DNA from: SLAN01 sp964565375
Lineage (GTDB): Bacteria; Spirochaetota; Spirochaetia; DSM-27196; SKKC01
Assembly (NCBI GenBank): GCA_964565375.1
Contig: CAZMEV010000002.1
Location: forward strand, 1 to 64,000
Reading direction: 5' to 3'
Length of the DNA: 64,000 nucleotides
Part shown: positions 27,209-36,751 of the stretch, one piece after another
How the letters are laid out: every line of letters begins with the position of its first letter
Numbering within the stretch: the stretch's first letter is position 1
Program-made: the position numbers and the translations under genes
The notes under the pieces: generated by a model
Database searches by the model: none
The model's input: only the letters and a program-made list of their open reading frames with translations
Told to the model about the DNA's origin: nothing

Positions 27209-28524
27209 TCCGCTTCGCTGCTCTCGACCGGGAGAATGTGGAACCGGTTTCGCTCGATGCAATAGCTGTGTACGTCCATATTCCGTTCTGTCGCACCCGA
27301 TGTCACTATTGTGCCTTCTATCTTGAAACAGGATTTTCTCCACGAGTACTATCCGAAACGCTCGACGGAATCGTTGCGGAAGCTGAGACATGGCACGCGC
27401 TTCTCGGATTTCCCCGCATTGATTCTGTGTATATCGGCGGAGGAACTCCGAGCATTGTTCCCCCTGATCTCATGGAGCAGTTCCTTGCCCGCCTCTCGTC
27501 CGCCCTTCGTATACCCGAACACACACCGCCGCGCGAGTGGACGATCGAGGTAAATCCCGAGTCGGTTACCCCGGAACTGATCGAAGTACTGAAGAACGCC
27601 GGCGTTGACCGCATAAGTCTCGGTATCCAGTCCCTGCGAGACGAGGAACTCGCATTGCTCGGAAGGCGAAGTGACGCCGCCTGTGCTCGTTCAGCGCTTC
27701 AGACGCTTACCCGCTGCTGGGACGGGCGGGTGAGCGTGGATCTTATTATCGGTACGCCGGGACAGACGCTCCGCAATCTCGAGGCGCAGATCGCCGAGCT
27801 TGCTGAGTTTGGAATCGGTCATCTCTCCTGCTACGGGCTCACGGTGGAACCGGGAACCGCGCTTGAGCAGAGTGTCGCCGCAGGCCGGATCATAATGCCG
27901 GACCGCGATACTCACGAGCGGCTTTGGGCACGGGCCCGGGCGGCACTCACGAAAAGCGGGCTGACTGCGTACGAGGTATCCAATTACGCACGGCCGGGCG
28001 ACGAGTCGATACACAACGCTGCCTACTGGCATCTTAACCCGTATCTGGGACTGGGCCCCGGCGCCGTATCGACGATTCCGGTCCGTTCCGCTGCAGACAG
28101 GTGTGAACGCCTGCTGAGGCTGACCGGAGGCAGCATATTTTCGTTTCAAAGGATTCACCGCGGGGAACTGGACCACGAAAGCGAGCTCCTCGCCAATCGG
28201 GACGTGCTCTTTGAGCACTTCATGAACGGTCTGCGTACCCGCTATGGCGTCTCGATGGACGCGCTCAGACGCCGTTTTGACATCGACACCGATGAGCTGC
28301 TTCGCTATCTTGAGAACAGGTGGAGCGGGTTCACCGCCGTTGACCGGCGCGTGAATCGTTCATCACGCTTATGTCTGCGAACCAGCGCCCGCGACATCGT
28401 CGATGCCTGGCTTCCGGAACTCCTTGAGGTTCTGGAGTCGCGCTATAGTCCGGAGCAACCGGCTTTTCGACCGGGAGGCACTGCGGCTGCCATGCGGGTT
28501 TCATCGAGAGGAACGAACGAGTGA
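27205..28524 (+). CDS. hemW: HemW-like radical SAM protein
   Basis: A 439-residue radical-SAM protein of the coproporphyrinogen oxidase-like HemW group. The cluster motif CRTRCHYCAFY fits CxxxCxxC, and YIGGGTPS, EVNPESVTPELI, RISLGIQSLRDEEL and SVDLIIGTPGQT are family landmarks. HemW inserts or delivers haem and is often misnamed HemN; the extra HemN cysteine is absent. It overlaps DUF456 upstream and the DUF3267 gene downstream by four bases each. Confidence 0.9.
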   Translation: MIRFAALDRENVEPVSLDAIAVYVHIPFCRTRCHYCAFYLETGFSPRVLSETLDGIVAEAETWHALLGFPRIDSVYIGGGTPSIVPPDLMEQFLARLSSALRIPEHTPPREWTIEVNPESVTPELIEVLKNAGVDRISLGIQSLRDEELALLGRRSDAACARSALQTLTRCWDGRVSVDLIIGTPGQTLRNLEAQIAELAEFGIGHLSCYGLTVEPGTALEQSVAAGRIIMPDRDTHERLWARARAALTKSGLTAYEVSNYARPGDESIHNAAYWHLNPYLGLGPGAVSTIPVRSAADRCERLLRLTGGSIFSFQRIHRGELDHESELLANRDVLFEHFMNGLRTRYGVSMDALRRRFDIDTDELLRYLENRWSGFTAVDRRVNRSSRLCLRTSARDIVDAWLPELLEVLESRYSPEQPAFRPGGTAAAMRVSSRGTNE

Positions 28525-29228
28525 ATATAGCGCCGGAACGACTGCAGGAGCACGGATACTATCTCTTTGCACGCTTTGAGTTCGAGGAATTAATCGACGT
28601 GATTTCGGGCGAATTGCGCCGCCGTACTCCGCATATGGTCGCATACTGGGCACTGCTGGCCGTATTCGCTGCAGGAGCGCTGGGCACATCGGTCGTTGTC
28701 GCCCGCTCAGCGGTGTGGGTCCCGTTTGGCGGCGCACTCGCCGCAGTCGCAGGAATGATCCCCGTCATTCCGCTCCACGAACTGCTTCATGCGCTTGCGT
28801 TCCGAATCAGAGGAGCGAGACGGATTCGTTTCGGTGCACGGCTGCGGTATCTTATGTTCTACGCGATCGCGCGGGATTTTGTTGCAGATTACCGGGAGAT
28901 GCTGTTTATCCTGTATCTTCCGGCAGCAGTGATATCGCTTGCAATCGTGGGTGCAGCACTGATCCTTGGGCTGGAGCCTGCCACCGCTGCCGGGCTCACC
29001 GAGTTCGTCGGCGGTTCGGGCGAGGGCGCATTCGTGCCGGTTGTGGTATCCGCGCTTTCGTGGCTCGGGTTCATTCACTGGAGCGCCTGCGCCGGGGATG
29101 CCGCCCTGGCGAGCTACATGTGGCGACACAGACATCTGGGCATTGTGACCGGCGACGAAGGTGAACATCTGGTAACGAGCTTTTACGTCCGCACTCCGGT
29201 GGGCACCGCCGTTCCGCTGCTGCGATAG
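28521..29228 (+). CDS. DUF3267-family membrane zincin
   Basis: A 235-residue membrane protein of the DUF3267 (PF11667) group. The zinc motif HELLH (H86, E87, H90) lies at the end of a transmembrane helix in PVIPLHELLHALAFR. Further hydrophobic helices follow, with a conserved NPG-like region replaced by LYLPAAVISLAIV. It starts with GTG 28521 inside the last codons of hemW. A membrane protease role is likely from the family but unproven. Confidence 0.75.
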   Translation: MNIAPERLQEHGYYLFARFEFEELIDVISGELRRRTPHMVAYWALLAVFAAGALGTSVVVARSAVWVPFGGALAAVAGMIPVIPLHELLHALAFRIRGARRIRFGARLRYLMFYAIARDFVADYREMLFILYLPAAVISLAIVGAALILGLEPATAAGLTEFVGGSGEGAFVPVVVSALSWLGFIHWSACAGDAALASYMWRHRHLGIVTGDEGEHLVTSFYVRTPVGTAVPLLR

Positions 29229-29243
29229 GCCAGGGATGCAGAC

Positions 29244-30170
29244 ATGAGTTCCTACCGCGCAGCACGCAGCCTCGTTGTCCTCGGGGTAGCATTCGCATCG
29301 CTTTCGGCGATCTTTATTCGCATATCCGATGCGCCGCCGGTTGTTATAGCCTTCTACCGGATGCTGTTCACAAGCGTAATGCTTGTGCCGTTGTTTCTTA
29401 CGCGGCAGAAGCGAGGCAACCCGCAGGAAGAAGGACCGGAAGAGAGCCCGGGCGCCGGCCCGCGTGGTGCACGCTTGAGCCAACGCGATCTTTCGCTTCT
29501 TGTGGCCAGCGGAGCGTTCCTTGCCATACACTTCGCAAGCTGGAACGCGAGCCTTTCCTATACAACGGTTGCAAGCTCGGTTGTACTCGTTACGCTGCAC
29601 CCCATGTTTGTAGCGCTCGGCAGCGTCCTGCTTCTCGGCGAGCACGTTCCGCGCAGGGCGTTCGGTTTCATTGCGCTTGCGATCGCCGGGAGCGCACTGC
29701 TCAGTTACGGGGATTTTGCCCTTGGTCCGGAGGCATTGTTCGGAAATATGCTTGCCGTAATCGGCGCACTGGCGGTCGCCGGTTACATGCTGATCGGACG
29801 GTTTCTCCGCCGCAGCATGCAGGCCAAGGTCTACAATATCAGCGTCTACTCGGTTGCCGCGATAATACTCCTGCTGATCTCCCTCCTACGGGGAGATGCA
29901 CTGGGTCCGTACCCGGCGCATGAGTTTCTCATTTTCGCTTCGCTTGCGTTTTTCTGTACGATCCTGGGGCACAGCATTTTCAACTGGGCCCTTAAGTACG
30001 TTTCGGCAAGCTCGGTGAGCACCTCCATTCTTCTCGAACCGATATTCGCCACGCTCATGGCACTCGTACTGTTCCATGAAGTGCCGGGCCCCCTTGCCAT
30101 CGCTGGAGGTTCTATTGTTGTGCTGTCACTGTATATGGTACTGCGAACCGAACGCTTGCAGGGACCGTAA
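29244..30170 (+). CDS. EamA/DMT-family transporter
   Basis: A 308-residue drug/metabolite transporter with about ten helices in two EamA repeats. Landmarks are AIFIRISDAPPVVIAFYRM, WNASLSYTTVASSVVLVTLHP and WALKYVSASSVSTSILLEPIFATLMA. A hydrophilic cytoplasmic loop (QKRGNPQEEGPEESPGAG) lies between helices two and three. It follows DUF3267 by 15 bases and ends the co-oriented block. The substrate is unknown. Confidence 0.88.
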   Translation: MSSYRAARSLVVLGVAFASLSAIFIRISDAPPVVIAFYRMLFTSVMLVPLFLTRQKRGNPQEEGPEESPGAGPRGARLSQRDLSLLVASGAFLAIHFASWNASLSYTTVASSVVLVTLHPMFVALGSVLLLGEHVPRRAFGFIALAIAGSALLSYGDFALGPEALFGNMLAVIGALAVAGYMLIGRFLRRSMQAKVYNISVYSVAAIILLLISLLRGDALGPYPAHEFLIFASLAFFCTILGHSIFNWALKYVSASSVSTSILLEPIFATLMALVLFHEVPGPLAIAGGSIVVLSLYMVLRTERLQGP

Positions 30171-30214
30171 CCGGGCAATCACCCGGCAAAAAGGAACGGA
30201 CCCCTGTGGGCCCC

Positions 30215-32197
30215 CTATTCGGCGTCTCCAAGGTTCTGCATTCTCACAAGCCCGGCATAAAGCCCATCTTCCTTCCGGCTGAGTTCACGGTGAGTGCCCT
30301 GCTCCACGATATTGCCACGGTCGAGCACGAGGATCCGGTCGGCTTCCTGGACTGTAGCCAGCCTGTGAGCAATAACGAGCGTTGTCCGACCGGCCATGAG
30401 CCGTTCGAGCGCCTCGTGCACGGTCCGCTCACTCTCGGCGTCGAGCGAGCTTGTCGCTTCGTCGAGAATCAGTACATCCGGATTTCGAAGCATTGCCCGC
30501 GCCACGGCCACGCGCTGCCGCTGCCCGCCTGACAGCTGCACCCCGCGCTCGCCGACCACCGTCCCGAGTCCATCCGGAAACCGCGAGGCGAACTCGAGAA
30601 CAAATGCCTCATCGGCTGCGCTGCGGACCTCTTCGTCATCGGCAGACGGCCGCCCGTAGCGGATGTTGTCGGCGATGCTTCCGCCGAAAAGCATGACCTC
30701 CTGTGGCACGACGGCAAACCGGCTGCGCCACGTCTCTACATTGAACTCCCGAATATCCTGCCTGCCGCACAGCAGACGCCCGCGCACCGGATCATAGAAA
30801 CGAAGCAGCAGACGCACGATAGACGATTTACCTGACCCACTTGGCCCGACGAGCGCCACGTGTTCCCGCGCGTGAAGTGAAAACGCAATGTCCTCGAGGA
30901 CCGGAACATCCGGACGGCTCGGGTAGGCGAAATCTACGCGCTCGAATGAAATGTCAGGCACTCCAGCGTCCCGCTGTTGAGAAGAGCCCGTACCAGGGCC
31001 GCTGTGGTGGGCGCGGCCGTCGCGCTCGAGGGCCGCGTCTTCTCCGTGACCAGGGCGCACATTTCCGGCGGCCGTGTCGTGTTGGCGGCTCTCGCCTGCG
31101 CCGCCATCGGCCGTGTCGTGTTGGTGGCCCTGGCCTCCAGCTGCGCCGGCCGCCTCGTGTTCGTGCCGGGGGCGGCCGCCACCGTGATTCCCACCAAAGC
31201 CCGCCGCGAGCGTGCGTCCCGGCTCCGGCTCGGACCGCATAATTTCCACCACCCGCTCACTTGCGCCGAGCACGCGCTGGAGCCGGGTAACGAGTCCCCC
31301 GAGGCCCGCAACAGACCCACCGATGAATCCCGTATATATGACAAAACTCACGAGGTCGCCAACGGCGAGCCCTCCCGTTTCCACGAGCGAAGCCCCGTAC
31401 CATATCACGAGCACGAGCGCACCCATTACGAAAAAGCCTATGAACGCGCCGAGCCCGGCACGATACCGCACGGTATCAAGTGCTTTCGAAAGGGCAGCAT
31501 CGAGAGCCGCACCATAGCGGCGTGCCTCGTAGGGCTCGGCGGTAAACGCGCGAACCGTCGACACGCCGCTTATGCCTTCCTCCGCCACGGTAGTGCTTTC
31601 GGCGATCAGATCCTGCGTCTCCCGTGATCGTCTGCGGATGGTCCGGCCGAGCCTCATGGTCAGAAGTGCAACCGCCGGAACAATGGCAATCATGAACACC
31701 GACAGCTGTGGTGCGAGATAGAACACAATAGCGACCCCGAAACAGAGCACGACGAGCTGTCGCACGAGCCCCGCAAGCATGTCCGAAATCGCGTGCTCGA
31801 GCTGACCTACATCGTTGGAAAGCCGGCTTATGAGCTCACCGGTTCGCCTCGTATCAAAAAACGAAGTCGGCAGTACAAGAATCCGGCCATACAGCGCGTT
31901 TCGAAGCGCGCGGGATACCCGATTTGACACCACCCCGAACGCGTACGTCTGCCCGAAGTTGAGCACCGCCCGCACAAACAGCACAGCAAGCAACGCAACA
32001 CTCAACTCGGCGATGCCTTCAAGGATCCAGGTTCCCTCGCCGGTCAGTTCGTCCACGAGCCTGCCCATAAGAAACGGGAACGCGAGGAACACCACATTCG
32101 CAGCGAACAGCATTGCAAGCCCGGCCACGAAAACCGGCAGATGAGGTTTCAGAAACGACAGCAGATACCGCGCAACATCCCCACGCAGTCGAGCCAT
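30215..32197 (-). CDS. ABC exporter with fused ATPase, low-complexity insert
   Basis: A 660-residue half-transporter of the MsbA/LmrA type. Six transmembrane helices occupy about 12-320. The ATPase shows Walker A GPSGSGKSSIV, signature LSGGQRQRVAVARA, Walker B VLILDEATSSLD and the switch IAHRLAT. Between the membrane domain and the ATPase lies an unusual stretch of about 80 residues rich in Gly, His, Asp and Ala (GQGHQHDTADGG, SRQHDTAAGN), encoded by degenerate DNA repeats at about 30970-31190. It lies two bases after the AcuI-like gene, so they are co-transcribed. Confidence 0.9.
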   Translation of the reverse strand: MARLRGDVARYLLSFLKPHLPVFVAGLAMLFAANVVFLAFPFLMGRLVDELTGEGTWILEGIAELSVALLAVLFVRAVLNFGQTYAFGVVSNRVSRALRNALYGRILVLPTSFFDTRRTGELISRLSNDVGQLEHAISDMLAGLVRQLVVLCFGVAIVFYLAPQLSVFMIAIVPAVALLTMRLGRTIRRRSRETQDLIAESTTVAEEGISGVSTVRAFTAEPYEARRYGAALDAALSKALDTVRYRAGLGAFIGFFVMGALVLVIWYGASLVETGGLAVGDLVSFVIYTGFIGGSVAGLGGLVTRLQRVLGASERVVEIMRSEPEPGRTLAAGFGGNHGGGRPRHEHEAAGAAGGQGHQHDTADGGAGESRQHDTAAGNVRPGHGEDAALERDGRAHHSGPGTGSSQQRDAGVPDISFERVDFAYPSRPDVPVLEDIAFSLHAREHVALVGPSGSGKSSIVRLLLRFYDPVRGRLLCGRQDIREFNVETWRSRFAVVPQEVMLFGGSIADNIRYGRPSADDEEVRSAADEAFVLEFASRFPDGLGTVVGERGVQLSGGQRQRVAVARAMLRNPDVLILDEATSSLDAESERTVHEALERLMAGRTTLVIAHRLATVQEADRILVLDRGNIVEQGTHRELSRKEDGLYAGLVRMQNLGDAE

Positions 32198-32199
32198 GC

Positions 32200-33219
32200 C
32201 TACTCCTGCTCGTGGCGGACAACCGCACGGCCACGATGCCGTCCTTCGAGCAGCGCATCTATCACGGCGTCCACCTGCTCAAGAGTAATTTCGTAGGTCG
32301 ATGTTTCGAGCATTTCCGGCCGCCAGCGATCGGCCAGCCGTTCCCACACCTCCTTCCTGTCCGCGACCGGTGCATAGACACTGTCTATGCCCACAAGCCG
32401 CGCTCCGCGAAGAATAAACGGCATAACACTCGCGTCGAACCGGGTACCCGCTACGAGCCCGCAGACAGTGGCAACACCGCGATAGCGCAGGCCTGCGAGA
32501 ACGCCCGACAGAATATCTCCGCCGGCCGCATCCACGGCGGCTGCCCACCTGCCCTTCACCAGCGGCTTCTTTGCGGCAGCACGTACATCATCGGCGGCGA
32601 CAACCTCTTCGGCGCCTGCCGCGCGCAGCTGCTCCCCTGTGTCGGAAGGCGCTCGGGTTACTGCGGTAACCGTATACCCGGCCCGGGAGAGAATACCGAC
32701 AGCAAGAATACCGACGCCACCCGATGCTCCGGTTACCACCACAGGTCCATGATCCGGGCGAACCCCCTGCCGCTCGATCTCGAGAACCGAAAGTCCCGCC
32801 GTCAGTCCAGCGGTACCCAGCCGCATTGCATCGCCGGCAGTCATTCCCTCCGGCAGCGGAAGTATCCACTCCGGCGGAACCCGCACGCGGGAACCAAGCC
32901 CTCCGGGCGTATTTACCCCAAGATCATACCCGGTGATGAGAACGGGATTTCCGACGGCCAGCGGATTGCCAAGAGCGTCGCGGACGCCGGCTTCCACCCG
33001 TTCAAGATCGGCGACCGTACCGGCTGCATCGATTCCCGGTGTATGCGGGTATGTGCCTGTGACGCCGGGAACCCCTCGAGCCGAAAGTGCATCCTTGTAG
33101 TTGATCGAGGAGTAATACACATCCACCGTAACGCCGGCATCCGGCAGAATCGAATCGGGCAGCGTCTCCACACGACCGGCAAACCGGTCACCTTCCTGAT
33201 ATACGCGATACGCTTTCAT
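32200..33219 (-). CDS. YhdH/AcuI-type quinone or acryloyl-CoA reductase
   Basis: A 339-residue zinc-free medium-chain reductase. The N-terminus SINYKDALSARGVPGVTGTYPHTPGIDAAG and the Rossmann segment VVTGASGGVGILAVGIL are characteristic of the YhdH/AcuI group. AcuI reduces acryloyl-CoA to propionyl-CoA with NADPH and removes a toxic intermediate. It is divergent from the fatty-acid degradation operon and precedes the ABC exporter gene. The substrate assignment rests on family resemblance. Confidence 0.88.
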   Translation of the reverse strand: MKAYRVYQEGDRFAGRVETLPDSILPDAGVTVDVYYSSINYKDALSARGVPGVTGTYPHTPGIDAAGTVADLERVEAGVRDALGNPLAVGNPVLITGYDLGVNTPGGLGSRVRVPPEWILPLPEGMTAGDAMRLGTAGLTAGLSVLEIERQGVRPDHGPVVVTGASGGVGILAVGILSRAGYTVTAVTRAPSDTGEQLRAAGAEEVVAADDVRAAAKKPLVKGRWAAAVDAAGGDILSGVLAGLRYRGVATVCGLVAGTRFDASVMPFILRGARLVGIDSVYAPVADRKEVWERLADRWRPEMLETSTYEITLEQVDAVIDALLEGRHRGRAVVRHEQE

Positions 33220-33260
33220 GCTCCTGAATGTAGTAAATGTCGGCGCCTTTGTGCAGGCGG

Positions 33261-33555
33261 GACGCCGGCCGGGAGCGGTTCGTCGGGTACCGGAGCCGCC
33301 GGCCGGGAGCGTTTCGTTGTGTACCAGCGCCGACGGCCGGGAGCGTTTCGTTGTGTACCAGCGCCGCCGGCCGGGAGCGGTTCTCGGCNNNNNNNNNNNN
33401 NNNNNNNNNNNNNNNNNNNNNNNNNNNNNNNNNNNNNNNNNNNNNNNNNNNNNNNNNNNNNNNNNNNNNNNNNNNNNNNNNNNNNNNNCGGCCGGGAGCG
33501 TTTCGTTGTGTACCAGCGCCGCCGGCCGGGAGCGGTTCTCGGCCGACAGCCGATA
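33261..33555. repeat. 34-bp tandem repeat array containing an assembly gap
   Basis: The unit includes GGCCGGGAGCGTTTCGTTG followed by TGTACCAGC and GCC, with a period of 34 bases. About 3.5 copies precede and 1.6 copies follow a run of exactly 100 N (33389-33488). The true copy number is unknown. The array fills the 428-base space between divergent genes, and no gene is seen there. Confidence 0.9.
33389..33488. other. Assembly gap of 100 N
   Basis: Exactly 100 undetermined bases flanked on both sides by the same 34-bp repeat; the length is a placeholder. Confidence 0.98.
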
Positions 33556-33647
33556 AAGAACAAAATTTATTGTTTGATTTCTCGCTGCTTCGAGTGTACC
33601 CTGCTTCCTAAGGCGGTCGACCGACCGAGGAAGGAGAAGTATCGTAC

Positions 33648-35444
33648 ATGTTCAAATTCGAGACGCTCACAGAGCTGTTTCTTCACAGCTGCAAGGAACA
33701 TGCACACAGGTCGCTGCTGCTCGCATATCCCGACCGTGAGCAGGGGAACGAGGAAAACCCGGGTGAACACTGGCATCGGTTTTCGCCACAGGAGGTGCGC
33801 AGACGTGTCGAGCAGCTCATGCACGGATTGCTGTCGCTGGGAGTAAAACACGGTGAAAGCGTGGGAATTATTGCCACCCCGTCGCCCGACTGGCTTATGC
33901 TCGACATCGCGATTCAGCTCGCCGGTGGTGTGACAGTTCCAATTTTTCGCAAAATCAGTCCGGAGAGTTTTACCCACGAGATCACCGACTCAGGTATGCG
34001 CATTCTCTTCGTGGGCGATGCTGCCGAGCTTTCGTTCGTGGAGGAGCACGGAACCTCGCTCGAGCGGAAAATAACCTACGGCTACAGTGCGGCTCATCGC
34101 GAGTATAATTCGCTGCTTGAAGAGGGCGCCCGACGCGCAAAGGAAGCCCCGGATGAGCTCGAACGACGTGCAAATGCCGTGAAACCGGATGACCTTGCAA
34201 CCATCATTTACACTTCAGGGAGTACCGGCCTCCCAAAAGGCGTCGAGCTCACACAATACAATATTGCATCGCAGATAAACGCGACCTCGCAGCGCTTCGA
34301 TGCCGACACCGACCTGGACCGTTGCATCTCGACCCTCCCGCTTGCCCACGTGTTCGAGCGAATGGTCGTGTACTTCTACCTCGCGAACGGATTACCGGTG
34401 TATTTCGTGGACGACCCGAAAATGCTGCCTGACTATGTTCGAGCGGTACAACCCACAATTATGACGGTGGTCCCGCGTATTCTCGAAAAGGTGTACGAGC
34501 GCATGTGCGAGAAGGCAGCGGACACGCCGGGCCTGAAGGGTCGTCTGGCGGCCCTCGGTGTTGAACGCGCAAAAACACGGGCTGTGGACTCACCTCCCGG
34601 ATTGCAGGACCGGCTCTACGAAAAACTTGTCTACGGGAAACTCAGGCAGGGCCTCGGAGGGAAGCTTCGCTACACCATCAGCGGAGCGGCCAAACTGCCG
34701 GAGCACATCGGACAGTTTTTTATCAATATCGGGATCCCGGTATACGAAGGATACGGTATGACCGAGGCTTCACCGGTAATCGCGTGTAACTATCGCGGCT
34801 CCCGCAAACTCGGGACGGTGGGTACCGCATTTCCCGGCGTAGAAGTCCGCATAGGAGAGGACTCGGAGGTCCTCGCACGCGGGCCGAATATCATGCGGGG
34901 TTATCACAACAGACCGGACGCCACAGCTGAAGTGCTCGACGAACACGGTTGGCTCTATACCGGAGATCGGGGTTCGCTCGACGCGGATGGCTTCCTTCGT
35001 ATCGAGGGCAGAAAGAAGGAGCTGTTCAAGAAATCAACCGGTGAATATGTCCCGCCGGGCCCGATCGAAGCGGCACTGAAAGAACATGACTTCGTGGATG
35101 TCGCCGTGATTTTTGCCGACAACCGGGTCTATGTAACCGCCCTTCTGTTCCCCGACATGGAAAAGCTTGGCGCGGTCAAACAGCGACTCGGCTGTGAGTA
35201 TATGAGCGACGAAGATTTTCTCGAAAGCAATACGCTGCGGGCAGACCTTCAGGCTCACGTCGACGAGGTGAATGAGCATCGCCACAAGAGTGAACAGGTA
35301 GCACGCTTTGAGCTCATGAAGCACGCGGCAACGCCGGACTCCGGAGATCTTACCCCGACCATGAAGGTACGGCGGTTCCAGATTGAAAAAAAGTACGCAG
35401 ACACGATCGAGAAGATGTATGCCGGCATTCCAGGCTGGAAGTAG
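33648..35444 (+). CDS. Long-chain acyl-CoA synthetase
   Basis: A 598-residue AMP-forming synthetase that activates fatty acids to acyl-CoA. The ATP/AMP motif is IIYTSGSTGLPKGVELTQ. Later motifs are YEGYGMTEASPVIACN, GWLYTGDRGSLDADG and RKKELFKKSTGEYVPPGPIE. The C-terminal part matches the long-chain (ACSL-like) group rather than acetate synthetases. GGAAGGAGA precedes ATG 33648. It opens a three-gene operon with thiolase (13 bases later) and a FadB-like protein. Confidence 0.92.
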   Translation: MFKFETLTELFLHSCKEHAHRSLLLAYPDREQGNEENPGEHWHRFSPQEVRRRVEQLMHGLLSLGVKHGESVGIIATPSPDWLMLDIAIQLAGGVTVPIFRKISPESFTHEITDSGMRILFVGDAAELSFVEEHGTSLERKITYGYSAAHREYNSLLEEGARRAKEAPDELERRANAVKPDDLATIIYTSGSTGLPKGVELTQYNIASQINATSQRFDADTDLDRCISTLPLAHVFERMVVYFYLANGLPVYFVDDPKMLPDYVRAVQPTIMTVVPRILEKVYERMCEKAADTPGLKGRLAALGVERAKTRAVDSPPGLQDRLYEKLVYGKLRQGLGGKLRYTISGAAKLPEHIGQFFINIGIPVYEGYGMTEASPVIACNYRGSRKLGTVGTAFPGVEVRIGEDSEVLARGPNIMRGYHNRPDATAEVLDEHGWLYTGDRGSLDADGFLRIEGRKKELFKKSTGEYVPPGPIEAALKEHDFVDVAVIFADNRVYVTALLFPDMEKLGAVKQRLGCEYMSDEDFLESNTLRADLQAHVDEVNEHRHKSEQVARFELMKHAATPDSGDLTPTMKVRRFQIEKKYADTIEKMYAGIPGWK

Positions 35445-35457
35445 GAGGATCACGTAG

Positions 35458-36747
35458 ATGAAGGAAAGAATTGCAATCGTCGAAGGTATCCGGTCACCCA
35501 TGGCAAAGGCAGGAACCGCGCTTAAGGATACCCCTGCCGACGACCTCGGAGCGATGGTACTGCGGGAGGTTATTTCGCGCAGCGGAATCAACCCCAAGGA
35601 AATCGATGAAGTAATTGTAGGAAACGTGGCCCAGCCGGCAAACGCAGCGAATATCGCCCGGGTCATGGCGCTCAAAGCGGGCGTGCCGAACTCTGTTCCA
35701 GGTTTCACCGTTCACCGCAACTGTGCGAGCGGAATCGAAGCAATTACTTCCGCGGTGAACAAGATTGCCGCTGGACACGGCGAGGTGTTCCTCGTCGGTG
35801 GCGTCGAGAGCATGAGTAATATTCCCCTTATCTTTAATAAGCAATACACCGAGTTCATGAACCGGCTGTCTCAAGCAAAAACCGGTTGGCAGCGGCTTAA
35901 GACGTTGTTCGGATTTCGCTTCGGTATGCTGAAGCCTGAAATCGGGCTTATCCAGGGATTGACCGACCCAATAAGCGGGCTCATTATGGGACTGACGGCG
36001 GAAAACCTGGCCCGTGAGTTTCACATTACCCGTGAAGAGCAGGATGAGTTTGCCCTGCGCAGCCACACGCTTGCGGTAGAAGCACAGAAGCAGGGACTGC
36101 TCGACGACGAAATCGTGCCGGTCCCGACATTTCCTGATTTCCAGCAGATGGTTTCCCAGGACATAGGTCCACGGGAAGGTCAGACTACGGAAGCTCTGGC
36201 CAGGCTCAAACCGTACTTCGACAAGCGCAATGGCACGGTAACGGTAGGGAACTCTTCACAGATCACCGACGGTGCCGCCGCTCTCCTGATCATGACCGAA
36301 AGCGAGGCGAAACAAAGAGGATTCGAGCCGCTTGGATACATCCGCGAGTATGAGTATGCGGGCCTTGAACCCGAACGAATGGGACTCGGTCCGGTATATG
36401 CACTATCACGACTATTCGAACGCACCGGTGCAAACATGAGCGATCTCGAATATATTGAGATAAATGAAGCGTTTGCGGCACAAGTGATTGCATGTGAACG
36501 GGCGGCCGACAGTGACCAGTTCGCCAAAGCGCATCTCGGTCGTGACAAAAAACTCGGCGCAATCGACCGTGATATTCTGAATAGTCAGGGCGGTGCCATA
36601 GCAGTCGGACATCCAGTCGGCATGACCGGCGCACGGATCGCTCTGCACACACTGAAGGAAATGCGGAGAACAAACAGGAATACCGGCGCTGCCACGCTCT
36701 GCGTAGGGGGTGGACAGGGCGCTGCACTTCTTCTGGAGGTATCATAA
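35458..36747 (+). CDS. Thiolase (acetyl-CoA C-acyltransferase)
   Basis: A 429-residue thiolase of the FadA/FadI kind. The acylated cysteine lies in FTVHRNCASGIEAIT, the catalytic histidine in GGAIAVGHPVGMTGAR and the second cysteine in TLCVGGGQGAA. It would cleave 3-ketoacyl-CoA to acetyl-CoA and a shortened acyl-CoA. GGAGGATCAC precedes ATG 35458. An insert around residues 130-180 makes it longer than typical 390-residue thiolases, as in FadI. Confidence 0.93.
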   Translation: MKERIAIVEGIRSPMAKAGTALKDTPADDLGAMVLREVISRSGINPKEIDEVIVGNVAQPANAANIARVMALKAGVPNSVPGFTVHRNCASGIEAITSAVNKIAAGHGEVFLVGGVESMSNIPLIFNKQYTEFMNRLSQAKTGWQRLKTLFGFRFGMLKPEIGLIQGLTDPISGLIMGLTAENLAREFHITREEQDEFALRSHTLAVEAQKQGLLDDEIVPVPTFPDFQQMVSQDIGPREGQTTEALARLKPYFDKRNGTVTVGNSSQITDGAAALLIMTESEAKQRGFEPLGYIREYEYAGLEPERMGLGPVYALSRLFERTGANMSDLEYIEINEAFAAQVIACERAADSDQFAKAHLGRDKKLGAIDRDILNSQGGAIAVGHPVGMTGARIALHTLKEMRRTNRNTGAATLCVGGGQGAALLLEVS

Positions 36748-36751
36748 CCAT

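Noticed and set aside
28707..29645. Minus-strand frame of 312 codons rich in Cys and Arg
   Set aside because: Antisense to DUF3267 and EamA genes with clear membrane-protein features.
33218..33611. Open frames running through the 34-bp repeat and gap on both strands
   Set aside because: They are low-complexity products of a GC-rich repeat (period not divisible by three), bridge undetermined bases and have no start context.
32113..33846. Plus-strand frame of 577 codons
   Set aside because: Antisense to the AcuI-like gene, crosses the assembly gap and runs into the acyl-CoA synthetase gene in the wrong frame.
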